Positions 33,266 to 41,561 of a stretch of 49,376 bases of DNA are shown here, piece after piece (position 1 is the stretch's first letter; each line of letters starts with the position of its first letter). Position numbers and translations under genes: made by a program. The notes under the pieces are model-generated. The model ran no database searches and was not told the origin of the DNA. It saw nothing but the letters and a program-made list of their open reading frames with translations. This DNA comes from Nitrosopumilus sp. GTDB taxonomy: Archaea > Thermoproteota > Nitrososphaeria > Nitrososphaerales > Nitrosopumilaceae. The DNA is taken from the NCBI RefSeq assembly GCF_025699255.1, contig NZ_JAILWA010000010.1, positions 1 through 49,376 on the forward strand, read 5' to 3'.

Positions 33266-35305
33266 CTAGATTGCAATGATAGCAACAAATGCAGATACGA
33301 ATACAATTGCAATTGTGTTTAACAGTTTGATTACAGTGTTAAGTGCTGGTCCTGCAGTATCTTTGTAAGGGTCACCAATAATATCACCAACTACTGCAAC
33401 TTTGTGAACATCAGAACCTTTTTCACCTTTCATTTCAACTAGTTTCTTTGCATTGTCCCATGCACCGCCAGTATTAGCCAAGTGGTATGCAAGTAAAATT
33501 CCAGTTACAACTGATCCCATCAATAATCCAGCTACAGCAGTAGGACCTAACAAAATTCCCAAAATGATTGGAGCAATGATAGCAACCAAAGCTGGTTTGT
33601 ATAATTCCTTAATTGATGCAACAGTAGCAATATCTACACATTTTGCATAGTCAGGTTTTGATTTTCCAGTAAGAATTCCTTCATCTGCTTTGAATTGACG
33701 TCTTACTTCATCAACCATTTTACCTGCTGCACGAGATACACCATTGATAAGTTGGCCAGTTATGATAAATGGAATTAATCCACCAATTAGTAATCCAACA
33801 ATAATTGCAGGATTGGTTAAACTATAATCTAATTCTAAGACACCTTCAAAGACATGTGCTGCTTCAAATTGGAAGGCTTGAATCATTGCCAAAGCTGCTA
33901 ATGCGGCACTTGCAATTGCAAAGCCTTTCGTAACTGCTTTTGTTGTATTTCCAACTGCATCAATTTCATCAGTGACTTTACGATTTTCTTCACCCATTCC
34001 AGTCATTTCTACAATACCACCTGCATTATCTGCAATTGGACCAAATGCATCTATACTAAGAACAATTCCTGCTAAACTCAACATTGCCATGGCAGTCAAA
34101 GCAGTTCCAAAGATTCCATAGAGAACAGGGTCAGCACCTTCAGGTGCTGCTGCAGATGCAATACTATATGAAATGATAATAGCGACAACTAATGCAATCA
34201 TAAATGGTCCTGTAGATTGCATTCCTTTGATAATTCCCATTAATGTTAATGATGCATAACCCCATTTTGCAGAGTCTGCAATTTCTTGAACTGGACCTTT
34301 TTTGTAACTTGTGTATGTATCAGTAATTTTTTGAATTACTGGAACCAAAATTACACCAATCACAGTAGAACCAAACAAAGCATATGCTGCAGTAGATTCA
34401 CCAATAAATTGTGTAATGAATACATAGTTTAGACCAATTGCAATTGCAGCAGAAACATAGAATGAACGGTTAAGGGGTTTCATTACATCTGTAATATTTT
34501 TAGAGCCAACAATAACAACACCGATAATAGATGCAATCATTCCAGATGAACCAATTAAAATTGGATAAAGGAAAAAGTTAGGTGCACCAATTAATGCTGC
34601 AATTAACAAAGCTGCAAGAATAGTTACAATGTATGATTCGTAAACATCTGAACCCATACCTGCTGCATCACCAACATTATCTCCTACATTATCTGCAATA
34701 GTTGCAGGGTTTCTAGGATCATCTTCAGGGATGTTTGCTTCAACTTTTCCTACTAAATCAGCACCCATATCTGCAGCCTTTGTAAAAATACCACCGCCAA
34801 TTCTTATGAATAATGCAATAAGACTAGCACCGATTCCCACACCTGCAATAGTGATTGGATCTGGATAAATCAAATAAAGTCCTGTAATTGCCAACAATGC
34901 CATTGCAGGAACTGCTAAACCAACTGTTGCGCCACCTCTAAAGGCCATAGCAAAGGTCTGTCCAAGACCAGAACTACTAAGATTAGCAGCTCTGACTGCT
35001 GCTTTTACTGTAATTTTTAATGAAATAATTCCTGCTACGGCAGATAGTGCTGCACCTACTGCAAATGCAAGTCCGTTTGATGGAGTTAAGAAAATACCAA
35101 TAATCAAAGATAATGCGATAGCAACGGGAACAATAATTTTCATTTCTCTTTTTAGAAATGCAGAAGCCCCTTCTTTGACGGCGTTGGAAATATCCATCAT
35201 CTCTTTTGTTCCAGAGGGTTGTTTGGTAATCCATGCGACCAAGCCACCTGCAACCAAAAATGATGCAATACCTGCGATAAACGGCAGAATTTCAGCTATT
35301 TCCAT
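33266..35305 (-). CDS. hppA: Membrane-bound proton-translocating pyrophosphatase, K+-independent type
   Basis: 679 residues, about 16 membrane helices. Diphosphate- and Mg-binding loops are intact: GGGIFTKAADMGADLVGKVE with IPEDDPRNPATIADNVGDNVGD, and the C-terminal GGAWDNAKK with GDPYKDTAGPALN. The residue that distinguishes the groups is Lys (K456, in GNTTKAVTKGFA), as in K+-independent enzymes, where K+-dependent ones have Ala. It uses PPi to pump H+ (inferred from this group), conserving energy from biosynthetic diphosphate. ATG start. It lies downstream of the SprT-like gene with a gap of 36 bases. Confidence 0.96.
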   Translation of the reverse strand: MEIAEILPFIAGIASFLVAGGLVAWITKQPSGTKEMMDISNAVKEGASAFLKREMKIIVPVAIALSLIIGIFLTPSNGLAFAVGAALSAVAGIISLKITVKAAVRAANLSSSGLGQTFAMAFRGGATVGLAVPAMALLAITGLYLIYPDPITIAGVGIGASLIALFIRIGGGIFTKAADMGADLVGKVEANIPEDDPRNPATIADNVGDNVGDAAGMGSDVYESYIVTILAALLIAALIGAPNFFLYPILIGSSGMIASIIGVVIVGSKNITDVMKPLNRSFYVSAAIAIGLNYVFITQFIGESTAAYALFGSTVIGVILVPVIQKITDTYTSYKKGPVQEIADSAKWGYASLTLMGIIKGMQSTGPFMIALVVAIIISYSIASAAAPEGADPVLYGIFGTALTAMAMLSLAGIVLSIDAFGPIADNAGGIVEMTGMGEENRKVTDEIDAVGNTTKAVTKGFAIASAALAALAMIQAFQFEAAHVFEGVLELDYSLTNPAIIVGLLIGGLIPFIITGQLINGVSRAAGKMVDEVRRQFKADEGILTGKSKPDYAKCVDIATVASIKELYKPALVAIIAPIILGILLGPTAVAGLLMGSVVTGILLAYHLANTGGAWDNAKKLVEMKGEKGSDVHKVAVVGDIIGDPYKDTAGPALNTVIKLLNTIAIVFVSAFVAIIAI

Positions 35306-35341
35306 GTTATACTCAGCTTGCCAAAGAATAGTAAATATAAA

Positions 35342-35719
35342 TCAAATAGCAGAGATCTTGCTTCTTTTTCTATATGGAGGAAACGTTTTTCCTTTTAGTC
35401 CTTGCCTTACCAACTTGTTGAATCTTTTGCCATGAGCAAGGTAAGGGAATCTCATATGGATCAATTCGTGAACTATAGTATTTTCCAAAGTCTTTTCATC
35501 AGGAATCTTTCTAACATTAATGAAAACAAGATTGTGTTGAAGATACGATACACCATAATACTTGTAAGCAGAAGTTCGCCGTCCCTCAGTCATTTCTTTT
35601 GGCGCATCCAATACCTCTTTGGAAGTCAAAAGAATTTGAGGTTCTGAAATTGAGAATCGATTTGAGTATATTCCAACTTTTTCTAATATCTGCAATGTAA
35701 GATCAGGATCTAATTTCAC
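35342..35719 (-). CDS. SprT-like zinc metallopeptidase domain protein
   Basis: 125 residues from a GTG start. The zinc-peptidase motif is HELIHMRFPYLAHGKRF: HExxH followed by H in HGKRF nine residues on, typical of SprT/WSS1-like and DUF45 families. The N-terminal part contains FSISEPQILLTSKEVLDAPKEMTEG. The protein is shorter than SprT and Spartan, without a visible zinc ribbon. SprT-type enzymes in eukaryotes cleave DNA-protein crosslinks; in archaea the function is not established. It is read from the same strand as hppA. Confidence 0.8.
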   Translation of the reverse strand: MKLDPDLTLQILEKVGIYSNRFSISEPQILLTSKEVLDAPKEMTEGRRTSAYKYYGVSYLQHNLVFINVRKIPDEKTLENTIVHELIHMRFPYLAHGKRFNKLVRQGLKGKTFPPYRKRSKISAI

Positions 35720-35810
35720 AATGTTTAGTGTTGAAATCGATGTTTATCTTGAAATGTCAATTGTTGTATGAAATTTGGTGTATTTTGATTCTGTAAATGA
35801 TGAATTAATA

Positions 35811-35869
35811 GGGTCAGAGGTTATAGTGGAGTAATCATCAATCATACAGCCACCGTCTCATCACACCCC
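35811..35869 (-). ncRNA. C/D-box sRNA candidate
   Basis: On the minus strand: terminal GGGG, box C GTGATGA (35864-35858), a stretch of 8 bases, a CTGT that could be D', then TGATGA as C', a 17-base guide-length spacer, box D CTGA (35817-35814) and a closing CCC. The GGG/CCC terminal stem beside C and D is the k-turn design of archaeal 2'-O-methylation guides. The D' box is imperfect and the spacer lengths are slightly off the usual 10-12. No target was identified. The element sits in the 150-base gap between two genes on the same strand. Confidence 0.35.
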
Positions 35870-35871
35870 AA

Positions 35872-36366
35872 TTATTCCATTAAATCAAGTAGTGTTTGTG
35901 CTTTATTTCTAATTTCGGGAGTAATATTTACAATAACTAATCCCTCGTGAGGTTGACCATACATTACAACAGAATTTTCTGGAGCATACACACATACCGG
36001 AAGTACTAAAAGATCTTCCTCACCATTTACCAAAATACGTACAGGCGAATTAAGAGTAAATGCTTTTTTGATGAGTTCAATGCTCTGAGGAGTTATTTCT
36101 GCAGGAGGATTGTCTACAGTTAATTCAGTAGCATTTTCTAATTTTGGAGGGATTCGTTTTTTACGTTTTTCTTGTCCATCGACAATTTGCAATGAAGGAA
36201 TCAATTCAAAATCAATCATTTTCTCAGTGGTCCTATCACCAACTGTGATTAGATATTGGTTTTCTGACAAATGTTTTTGGATTTGATTTTTTTGTGTTTG
36301 ATTTTCAGGTACAAGTATACCTAAAGGAACTTTCATTTGGTCTCTAAGGGATTCAGGTAATTTCAC
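35872..36366 (-). CDS. GTP-dependent dephospho-CoA kinase (DUF359 family)
   Basis: 164 residues from a GTG start. Conserved DUF359 segments are GDRTTEKMIDF, VDGQEKRKKR, NPPAEITPQSIELIKKAF, VNGEEDLLVLPVCVYAPENSVVMYGQPHEGLVIVNI. The family was identified as the archaeal GTP-dependent dephospho-CoA kinase in Thermococcus, doing the last step of CoA synthesis. This depends on family knowledge and not on a visible Walker motif, which the family lacks. It follows mrp by 11 bases and is probably cotranscribed. Confidence 0.88.
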   Translation of the reverse strand: MKLPESLRDQMKVPLGILVPENQTQKNQIQKHLSENQYLITVGDRTTEKMIDFELIPSLQIVDGQEKRKKRIPPKLENATELTVDNPPAEITPQSIELIKKAFTLNSPVRILVNGEEDLLVLPVCVYAPENSVVMYGQPHEGLVIVNITPEIRNKAQTLLDLME

Positions 36367-36377
36367 AGGAATCGAAA

Positions 36378-37490
36378 TTAATTTGTACTTGCTTCAGGAG
36401 TTGGTTCTTCGTTTGAACTTTCAGATTCCATTTCCTCTTGAAGCTTTGCCGCAAGAATACTACATTGTGCTGCAATATTTTTTGCGCTTACTCTAAATGC
36501 TTCTGCACTTGGAGAATCGGGATTTGTTATCATAATTGGTTTTCCTAAATCAGAGCCAGCCATTATTCCAGAATTCAATGGAATTTCACCCAAGAAAGGC
36601 ATATTGAATCGTTCACTAATTTTCTTTGCACCACCTTCACCAAAGATGTAATGTTTGTCATCACAGTTAGGACATACAAAATGACTCATGTTTTCAACAA
36701 CGCCGATAATTGGAACATTTAGTTTTTCAAACATTGAAACAGCTTTGACTGCAACATCACTTGCAACGTCTTGAGGGGTGGTAACTACAAGAATACCCGT
36801 AATAGGAATTGTTTGTGCAAGAGTTAATGGTATATCACCAGTACCAGGAGGAAGATCTACAATCAAGTAATCTAATTCAGACCAGTTTGTATCAACTAGA
36901 AATTGTTTTAAAATTCCAGAAATAATTGGGCCACGGTAAATTGCAGCCTGATTGGATTGATCAGCAAAGAAACCAAAGGATACAACTTTTAATCCATTTG
37001 AATCTGCAGGTTGTAGTTTGTTATCTTCAACTTCCATGAAACCATCTTTCATTCCGAGCATCAAAGGAATACTTGGTCCATAGATATCGGCATCCAACAA
37101 ACCAACTTTAGCTCCAGATTGAGATAATGCAAGAGCTAGATTTAGTGAAACAGTAGATTTTCCTACACCGCCTTTCCCACTTGCAACACCAATAATATTT
37201 TTGACAGTTGCCATTCCAGTATCATCATCAAGTGAACGCCCTTCCATGACTTTTGCAGTCACATTCATATCAAAATTTTTCAAGTCAGATAATTCAGCAA
37301 TTGCTTTTCTTACATCGTCTTCAATTTCTACATTGAAAGGACATGCAGGAGTGGTTAATTCTAAAGTAAATTTAAGATTGCCATCATTAAGTTCTAAATC
37401 TTTAATCATACCCATAGATACAATGTCTTTTTTTAGATCAGGATCAATTACAGTGCTAAGTTTTTCAAGAACTTGATCGATTCCAACCAT
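36378..37490 (-). CDS. mrp: Mrp/NBP35-type P-loop ATPase (Fe-S cluster carrier) with N-terminal DUF59
   Basis: 370 residues. The N-terminal MIP18/DUF59 domain (1-85) contains the conserved TTPACPFN with C50. The deviant Walker A is ASGKGGVGKST (K106, K111) and the Walker B segment is YLIVDLPPGTGD. The CxxC that holds a bridging Fe-S cluster in the dimer is C273/C276 (FVCPNC). The last 20 residues are an acidic, flexible tail. It transfers Fe-S clusters to apoproteins. An ATG start is used. The dephospho-CoA kinase gene follows in the same operon; rpo7 is divergent. Confidence 0.95.
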   Translation of the reverse strand: MVGIDQVLEKLSTVIDPDLKKDIVSMGMIKDLELNDGNLKFTLELTTPACPFNVEIEDDVRKAIAELSDLKNFDMNVTAKVMEGRSLDDDTGMATVKNIIGVASGKGGVGKSTVSLNLALALSQSGAKVGLLDADIYGPSIPLMLGMKDGFMEVEDNKLQPADSNGLKVVSFGFFADQSNQAAIYRGPIISGILKQFLVDTNWSELDYLIVDLPPGTGDIPLTLAQTIPITGILVVTTPQDVASDVAVKAVSMFEKLNVPIIGVVENMSHFVCPNCDDKHYIFGEGGAKKISERFNMPFLGEIPLNSGIMAGSDLGKPIMITNPDSPSAEAFRVSAKNIAAQCSILAAKLQEEMESESSNEEPTPEASTN

Positions 37491-37639
37491 TGCGTCAAAA
37501 AGTCACTTTACATTATTTAAACATAAGTTAGACAGATATAGAAATTGGCAGTAATTTGAAAAATTTGTAAAAACTTTCTGTTTTCAAGCCTAAAATCACC
37601 TAAACATTCATAAATTGAAATTCGAAAAAAACTGTACAT

Positions 37640-38236
37640 TTGTTTTCTATATCTACCCTAGTCGATGTTGTTAGGATTCCTCCAAGCTTGTTTGGAACCA
37701 CACTCAAAAAGGCAGCAGTAAACATCCTCAAAGAAAAGTACGAGAGCATGATTAATGCAGACTTGGGATATATCATTATGATTTTAGATGCCAAAGTAGA
37801 CGAGATGGGAAAAATGATTGCCGGAGACGGTGGAACGTTTCACAAAGTTGAATTTGAGGCATTAACATTTTATCCAAAATTACAAGAAATTGTTCAAGGA
37901 GAAATTGTAGACATTACAGACTTTGGAGCATTTGTAAGAATTGGTCCAACTGATGCTTTACTTCACTTGTCACAAGTTATGGATGATTATCTAAAGAGTG
38001 ATGTTAAATCCGGAATGATATTAGCAAATCAAAGTGGTAGAACACTAAAAGTTGGTTCTACACTTCGTGCAAGAATTACTGCAGTGTCATTAGGAAAAGC
38101 TGCTGCAATGGGTAAAATTGGAATTACATGTAGACAACCATTCCTTGGGGCAGATGAATGGATTGCAGAAGAAATTAAAAAAGCCGGTGGCAGTTCTGAA
38201 GAACCTGCAAAAGAAGCTAAAGTAGAGGCAAGTTAA
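37640..38236 (+). CDS. rpo7: RNA polymerase subunit Rpo7 (RpoE')
   Basis: 198 residues, TTG start with CATAAATT about 27 bases upstream. The N-terminal RNP-like domain contains VVRIPPSLFGTTLKKAA and LKEKYESMINADLGYIIMILD. The S1 RNA-binding domain lies at about 83-165 (VQGEIVDITDFGAFVRIGPTDALLHLSQV). The C-terminal 25 residues are a charged Glu/Lys-rich extension. With Rpo4, Rpo7 forms the stalk of archaeal RNA polymerase and helps promoter opening and RNA contact. Spt4 follows after 1 base, the usual archaeal order. Confidence 0.95.
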   Translation: MFSISTLVDVVRIPPSLFGTTLKKAAVNILKEKYESMINADLGYIIMILDAKVDEMGKMIAGDGGTFHKVEFEALTFYPKLQEIVQGEIVDITDFGAFVRIGPTDALLHLSQVMDDYLKSDVKSGMILANQSGRTLKVGSTLRARITAVSLGKAAAMGKIGITCRQPFLGADEWIAEEIKKAGGSSEEPAKEAKVEAS

Positions 38237-38237
38237 G

Positions 38238-38426
38238 ATGGCACGTGAAATGGCATGCCGTAAGTGTAAATTTGTTACAACAGGAAAAGTTTGTTCAGCT
38301 TGTAAATCATCAGACTTGACACCAGACTGGAGTGGAATTGTTTTGGTAGTTGACCCAACCAATTCAGAAATTTCAAAGACACTTGGAATTACTCAAAAAG
38401 GAAAATATGCAATTAAAGTAACATAA
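38238..38426 (+). CDS. spt4: Transcription elongation factor Spt4 (RpoE'')
   Basis: 62 residues. The zinc ribbon has C7, C10, C19 and C22, and the Spt5 NGN-binding part contains DWSGIVLVVDPTNSEISKTLG. It clamps RNA polymerase together with Spt5. It begins one base after rpo7 and so shares its transcript. Standard size and no missing ligand. Confidence 0.95.
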   Translation: MAREMACRKCKFVTTGKVCSACKSSDLTPDWSGIVLVVDPTNSEISKTLGITQKGKYAIKVT

Positions 38427-38461
38427 AATCTTTAAAATCATATTAACATTTCATCATTATA

Positions 38462-39277
38462 TTGACATTTAATTCAAAGAATCAGTTAAGACAGTTTCTT
38501 GCAGAAGACATTGGTAAAGGAGACATCACAAGCAATCTATTAACAAAGAAAAAAATTGTTGCAAAGATCATATCTAGAGAAAATGCCATTGTTGCAGGAA
38601 CAAAATATGCAAAAGAAATTTTCAAAATTAAAGGATGTCACACCAGAATATTGAAAAAAGATGGGTCAAAAATTAAACCAAACCAAGCAATTATGATAAT
38701 CACGGGAAATGCAGGAAATATTCTGACATGTGAAAGAACAGCATTAAATCTTTTAACAAGAATGAGTGGAATTGCTACTCAGACAAATTCACTCGTAAAG
38801 AAAATTCCAAAAAACACAAAATTGTATGCTACAAGAAAAACAGTTCCAGGTTTAAGATATTTTGATAAAGAAGCAGTAGAAATTGGAGGAGGTAAAAAAC
38901 ACAGACTCACCTTAGATGAAATGGTGATGATTAAAGATAATCATATTGCAATTGAAGGCTCCCTCATGTCTTTGATTAAAAAAACAAAGAAGAAATACAA
39001 AAAATTTGAGGTAGAAGTTGAAAATACGCAAGATGCAATACTAGCAGCAACAGAAGGTGCAACAATAATCATGTTAGACAACTTTACACCTGCTCAGATT
39101 AAAAAAACAATTAACATTTTGAAAAATAGTAAATTGAGAGACAAAGTATTGTTAGAAGCATCTGGAGGAATAAATTCTAAAAATATCTCAAAATACGGCA
39201 AAACAGGAGTAGACATTATTTCTGTTGGAAGTATAACAAATTCCGTAAAAGGAATTGATGTAAGTTTAGAGATTTAG
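38462..39277 (+). CDS. nadC: Nicotinate-nucleotide pyrophosphorylase (quinolinate phosphoribosyltransferase)
   Basis: 271 residues, TTG start. It turns quinolinate and PRPP into nicotinate mononucleotide. Visible family segments: EDIGKGDITSNLL near 15-27, CERTALNLLTRMSGIAT, ATRKTVPGLRYFDKEAVEIGGGKKHRLTLDEMVMIKDNHI, and the C-terminal EASGGINSKNISKYGKTGVDIISVGSIT. The 3' end overlaps the convergent TPR gene by 12 bases. It is near nadA and nadX, which lie on the other strand, so the NAD genes are clustered but not in one operon. Confidence 0.96.
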   Translation: MTFNSKNQLRQFLAEDIGKGDITSNLLTKKKIVAKIISRENAIVAGTKYAKEIFKIKGCHTRILKKDGSKIKPNQAIMIITGNAGNILTCERTALNLLTRMSGIATQTNSLVKKIPKNTKLYATRKTVPGLRYFDKEAVEIGGGKKHRLTLDEMVMIKDNHIAIEGSLMSLIKKTKKKYKKFEVEVENTQDAILAATEGATIIMLDNFTPAQIKKTINILKNSKLRDKVLLEASGGINSKNISKYGKTGVDIISVGSITNSVKGIDVSLEI

Positions 39278-39658
39278 TTCTTCCAACAAATTAGATACAG
39301 ATTTGTTTTTAGGATCAATTTCTTTAATTTTATCACAGCATTGAATTACTCTTTTAGTTTCTCCTAATTTTTGATGAGAGTATGCCTTTAACAACAATAC
39401 ATCAATATCATAAGTTCCGATTTCAAGGGCCTTATCAAAATAAGAAATCGCGGTTTTGTATTTATTTTTGAGATAATAAATTCCTCCTACAGTAAACAAC
39501 ACATCATGATTGTTGGGGACTTTTTGTAAATATTCTGTGCCTAATTTTAGGGCTTGAGCATATTTTTTTTCTTTAACTAGTTTTTTTATTTCTTTTAATT
39601 TTTGAACATTTTTTTTCTTTTGAGGATCTTTTGGCCCTCTAGAAAATAGCCCAGTCAT
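39266..39658 (-). CDS. TPR-repeat protein (130 aa)
   Basis: 130 residues. After a basic N-terminal segment (FSRGPKDPQKKKNVQKLKE), three tetratricopeptide-like repeats can be seen: LVKEKKYAQALKLGTEYLQKVP, LFTVGGIYYLKNKYKTAISYF, and AYSHQKLGETKRVIQCCDKIKEIDP. TPR units build a superhelix for protein binding. It sits between nadA (11 bases upstream on the same strand) and convergent nadC, so it is probably cotranscribed with nadA; a link to quinolinate synthase is possible but inferred only from position. Confidence 0.88.
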   Translation of the reverse strand: MTGLFSRGPKDPQKKKNVQKLKEIKKLVKEKKYAQALKLGTEYLQKVPNNHDVLFTVGGIYYLKNKYKTAISYFDKALEIGTYDIDVLLLKAYSHQKLGETKRVIQCCDKIKEIDPKNKSVSNLLEELNL

Positions 39659-39669
39659 ACTAGTACAGA

Positions 39670-40626
39670 TTAACTGATTGCAAGCATCCTATCAATTGCC
39701 AGACGAGCTTTATCTGCAATTTCTTTAGGAACAGTAACAACATTTTTTTCATTAATCAATGCATCATAAACTTTCTCCAAAGTAATCATTTTCATGTACT
39801 GACATTCTGCTTTTTCCGAAGCTGGAATGAAAGTTTTTTCAGGGTTTTGTTGTCTCATCCTATAGAGAATTCCAGTTTCCGTTGCAACCACAAAATTCTT
39901 TGCTTTGGATTTGTTGACATGATTTAGCATTCCCTCAGTTGAGAGAATAGATACTTTTTGATCATCATAACTTCCATCAGCAACATCATACATCATAGGA
40001 GTAGTACAACTACATTCAGGATGAATTACAAATTCAGCATCTTTCATAGATTGTAATTTTTGTGTAACATCTTCAGGAGTGATTCCTGCATGTACATGAC
40101 ATTCACCTGCCCAAATATGCATATTTTTTCTTCCAGTCATTTTTGCAACATAGGATCCAAGAAACATATCAGGTAGAAATAGAATTTCTTTGTCTTCAGG
40201 AATTGCTTTTACAACATTAACAGCATTAGAAGAAGTACAACAATAATCTAATTCTGCTTTGATTTCAGCAGTTGTGTTAACATATCCTACTGCGATGGCA
40301 CCTGGGTGTTGTTTTTTCCAATTTTTTAATTCATCTACAGTTATTGAATCAGATAATGAGCATCCAGCTTCCAAATCGGGTAAAAGTACTTTTTTTTGAG
40401 GACTAATTATTGCAGCAGTTTCAGCCATAAAGTTTACACCACAAAAGAGAATTGTTTTTTGGGGAACGGTTGCTGCCTGTCTGGATAAACCTAATGAATC
40501 TCCAGTAAAATCTGCTACATCTTGAACCTCAGGAATTTGATAATTATGTGCTAAAATTACCACATCTTTTTCTTTTTTGAGTTTCAAAATCTCTTCTTTG
40601 AGTTCTGAGGATTGTTGTACGAGCAT
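39670..40626 (-). CDS. nadA: Quinolinate synthase A
   Basis: 318 residues. It condenses iminoaspartate with dihydroxyacetone phosphate to quinolinate using a [4Fe-4S] cluster. Cluster ligands by spacing are C89 (LEAGCSLSD), C176 (WAGECHVHAG) and C275 (EKAECQYMK), the same 87/about 98 spacing as the E. coli enzyme. Other segments: ILAHNYQIPEVQDVADFTGDS, NTTAEIKAELDYCCTSSN and HPECSC. ATG start. A perfect palindrome lies about 75 bases upstream, between nadX and nadA. Confidence 0.96.
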   Translation of the reverse strand: MLVQQSSELKEEILKLKKEKDVVILAHNYQIPEVQDVADFTGDSLGLSRQAATVPQKTILFCGVNFMAETAAIISPQKKVLLPDLEAGCSLSDSITVDELKNWKKQHPGAIAVGYVNTTAEIKAELDYCCTSSNAVNVVKAIPEDKEILFLPDMFLGSYVAKMTGRKNMHIWAGECHVHAGITPEDVTQKLQSMKDAEFVIHPECSCTTPMMYDVADGSYDDQKVSILSTEGMLNHVNKSKAKNFVVATETGILYRMRQQNPEKTFIPASEKAECQYMKMITLEKVYDALINEKNVVTVPKEIADKARLAIDRMLAIS

Positions 40627-40698
40627 AAACTATAGAAAATTGATAGAGTGGGGATTTAAAGAATGGGAAATGGTCTATAATTCTCTAAAAGTCTAGCA

Positions 40699-40721
40699 AA
40701 TGTGGCAATAATTGCCACATT
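40699..40721. promoter_or_regulatory. Perfect 10-base inverted repeat between nadX and nadA
   Basis: AATGTGGCAA (40699-40708) and TTGCCACATT (40712-40721) are exact complements around a 3-base spacer. The repeat includes two bases of the nadX stop codon region and lies 73 bases before the nadA start on the transcribed strand. It could be an operator controlling nadA or a hairpin that ends nadX transcription; no T-run follows on the minus strand, which makes the operator reading slightly better. Confidence 0.4.
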
Positions 40722-41538
40722 AGGTGCCAATCTGAATAGAATCAGAACAATATTTTTTCAAGGTTTCAATTGCAGATAAAATTGCCAATCGACTAGTTTT
40801 TGGATTATCAGGATCAGGGAAATTTTCAATAGTAAAAGTCATCTTGCCAAATTTTCCTTTTGCTTCAATATGATGAGTATTTTTTTCAGTTTGAGGATCA
40901 GCGATAATTTTTACTTGTGTTTTTTCACTTCCAATTCCAGATAAAGACAACAAAGCAGCGACATTGATATTTGCAGGAAATAGAGATACAGCTTCTTTTG
41001 CAGTTCCTTGAAAAATTTCTGTAGGCAAACTGATATCATCTAAGTTTTGTTTGGATGTTTCAAAAAACTTTGCGCCTTTTAATGAACGAGGGTGTTTGGT
41101 TGTTGTAATTGACAAAGATTCCAATTCATCTTTGATTGATTTAATTCCATCAAGTCCAGCAATTGCACCAGATGGAAGATAAATTGTTTTTTTAAAATCC
41201 TTGCATGCATCAGACAAGATATCATATATGGATTCATCCAGTAATGCACCCACACTCATAATCATTAGATCTTTTTTATTTTGTAAAATACTCAAAGAGA
41301 CATCTCTAACAGCATCTTGGGATGCAGCTTCGACAACAATATCTAGAGGATTTGAAGAGAGCAGATGAGAATTCTCAACAATTTCAGGTTTGTTGGTGAG
41401 TTTTTCAACCAACAATGTAGATTTTTCTTTTGATTCATCAAAAACATGTGTTAGAATTGCAGGAATTTTTCCTGAATCGATGGCAAGAGCAATTTGAGTA
41501 CCCATAGCACCACAACCTAACAAACCAATCCGTTTCAA
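40720..41538 (-). CDS. nadX: L-aspartate dehydrogenase
   Basis: 272 residues. NAD(P)-binding motif GLLGCGAMGTQIALAI at residues 5-20. The family segments VVEAASQDAV, LMIMSVGALLD, YLPSGAIAGLDGIKS and the C-terminal domain TEIFQGTAKEAVSLFPANINVAALLSLSGIG identify aspartate dehydrogenase. It makes iminoaspartate for NadA, replacing the FAD-dependent oxidase NadB. That suits NAD synthesis under low oxygen flux or simply avoids peroxide (inference). ATG start. Confidence 0.93.
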   Translation of the reverse strand: MKRIGLLGCGAMGTQIALAIDSGKIPAILTHVFDESKEKSTLLVEKLTNKPEIVENSHLLSSNPLDIVVEAASQDAVRDVSLSILQNKKDLMIMSVGALLDESIYDILSDACKDFKKTIYLPSGAIAGLDGIKSIKDELESLSITTTKHPRSLKGAKFFETSKQNLDDISLPTEIFQGTAKEAVSLFPANINVAALLSLSGIGSEKTQVKIIADPQTEKNTHHIEAKGKFGKMTFTIENFPDPDNPKTSRLAILSAIETLKKYCSDSIQIGT

Positions 41539-41561
41539 GTAAATACTATAGGAAATATCAC

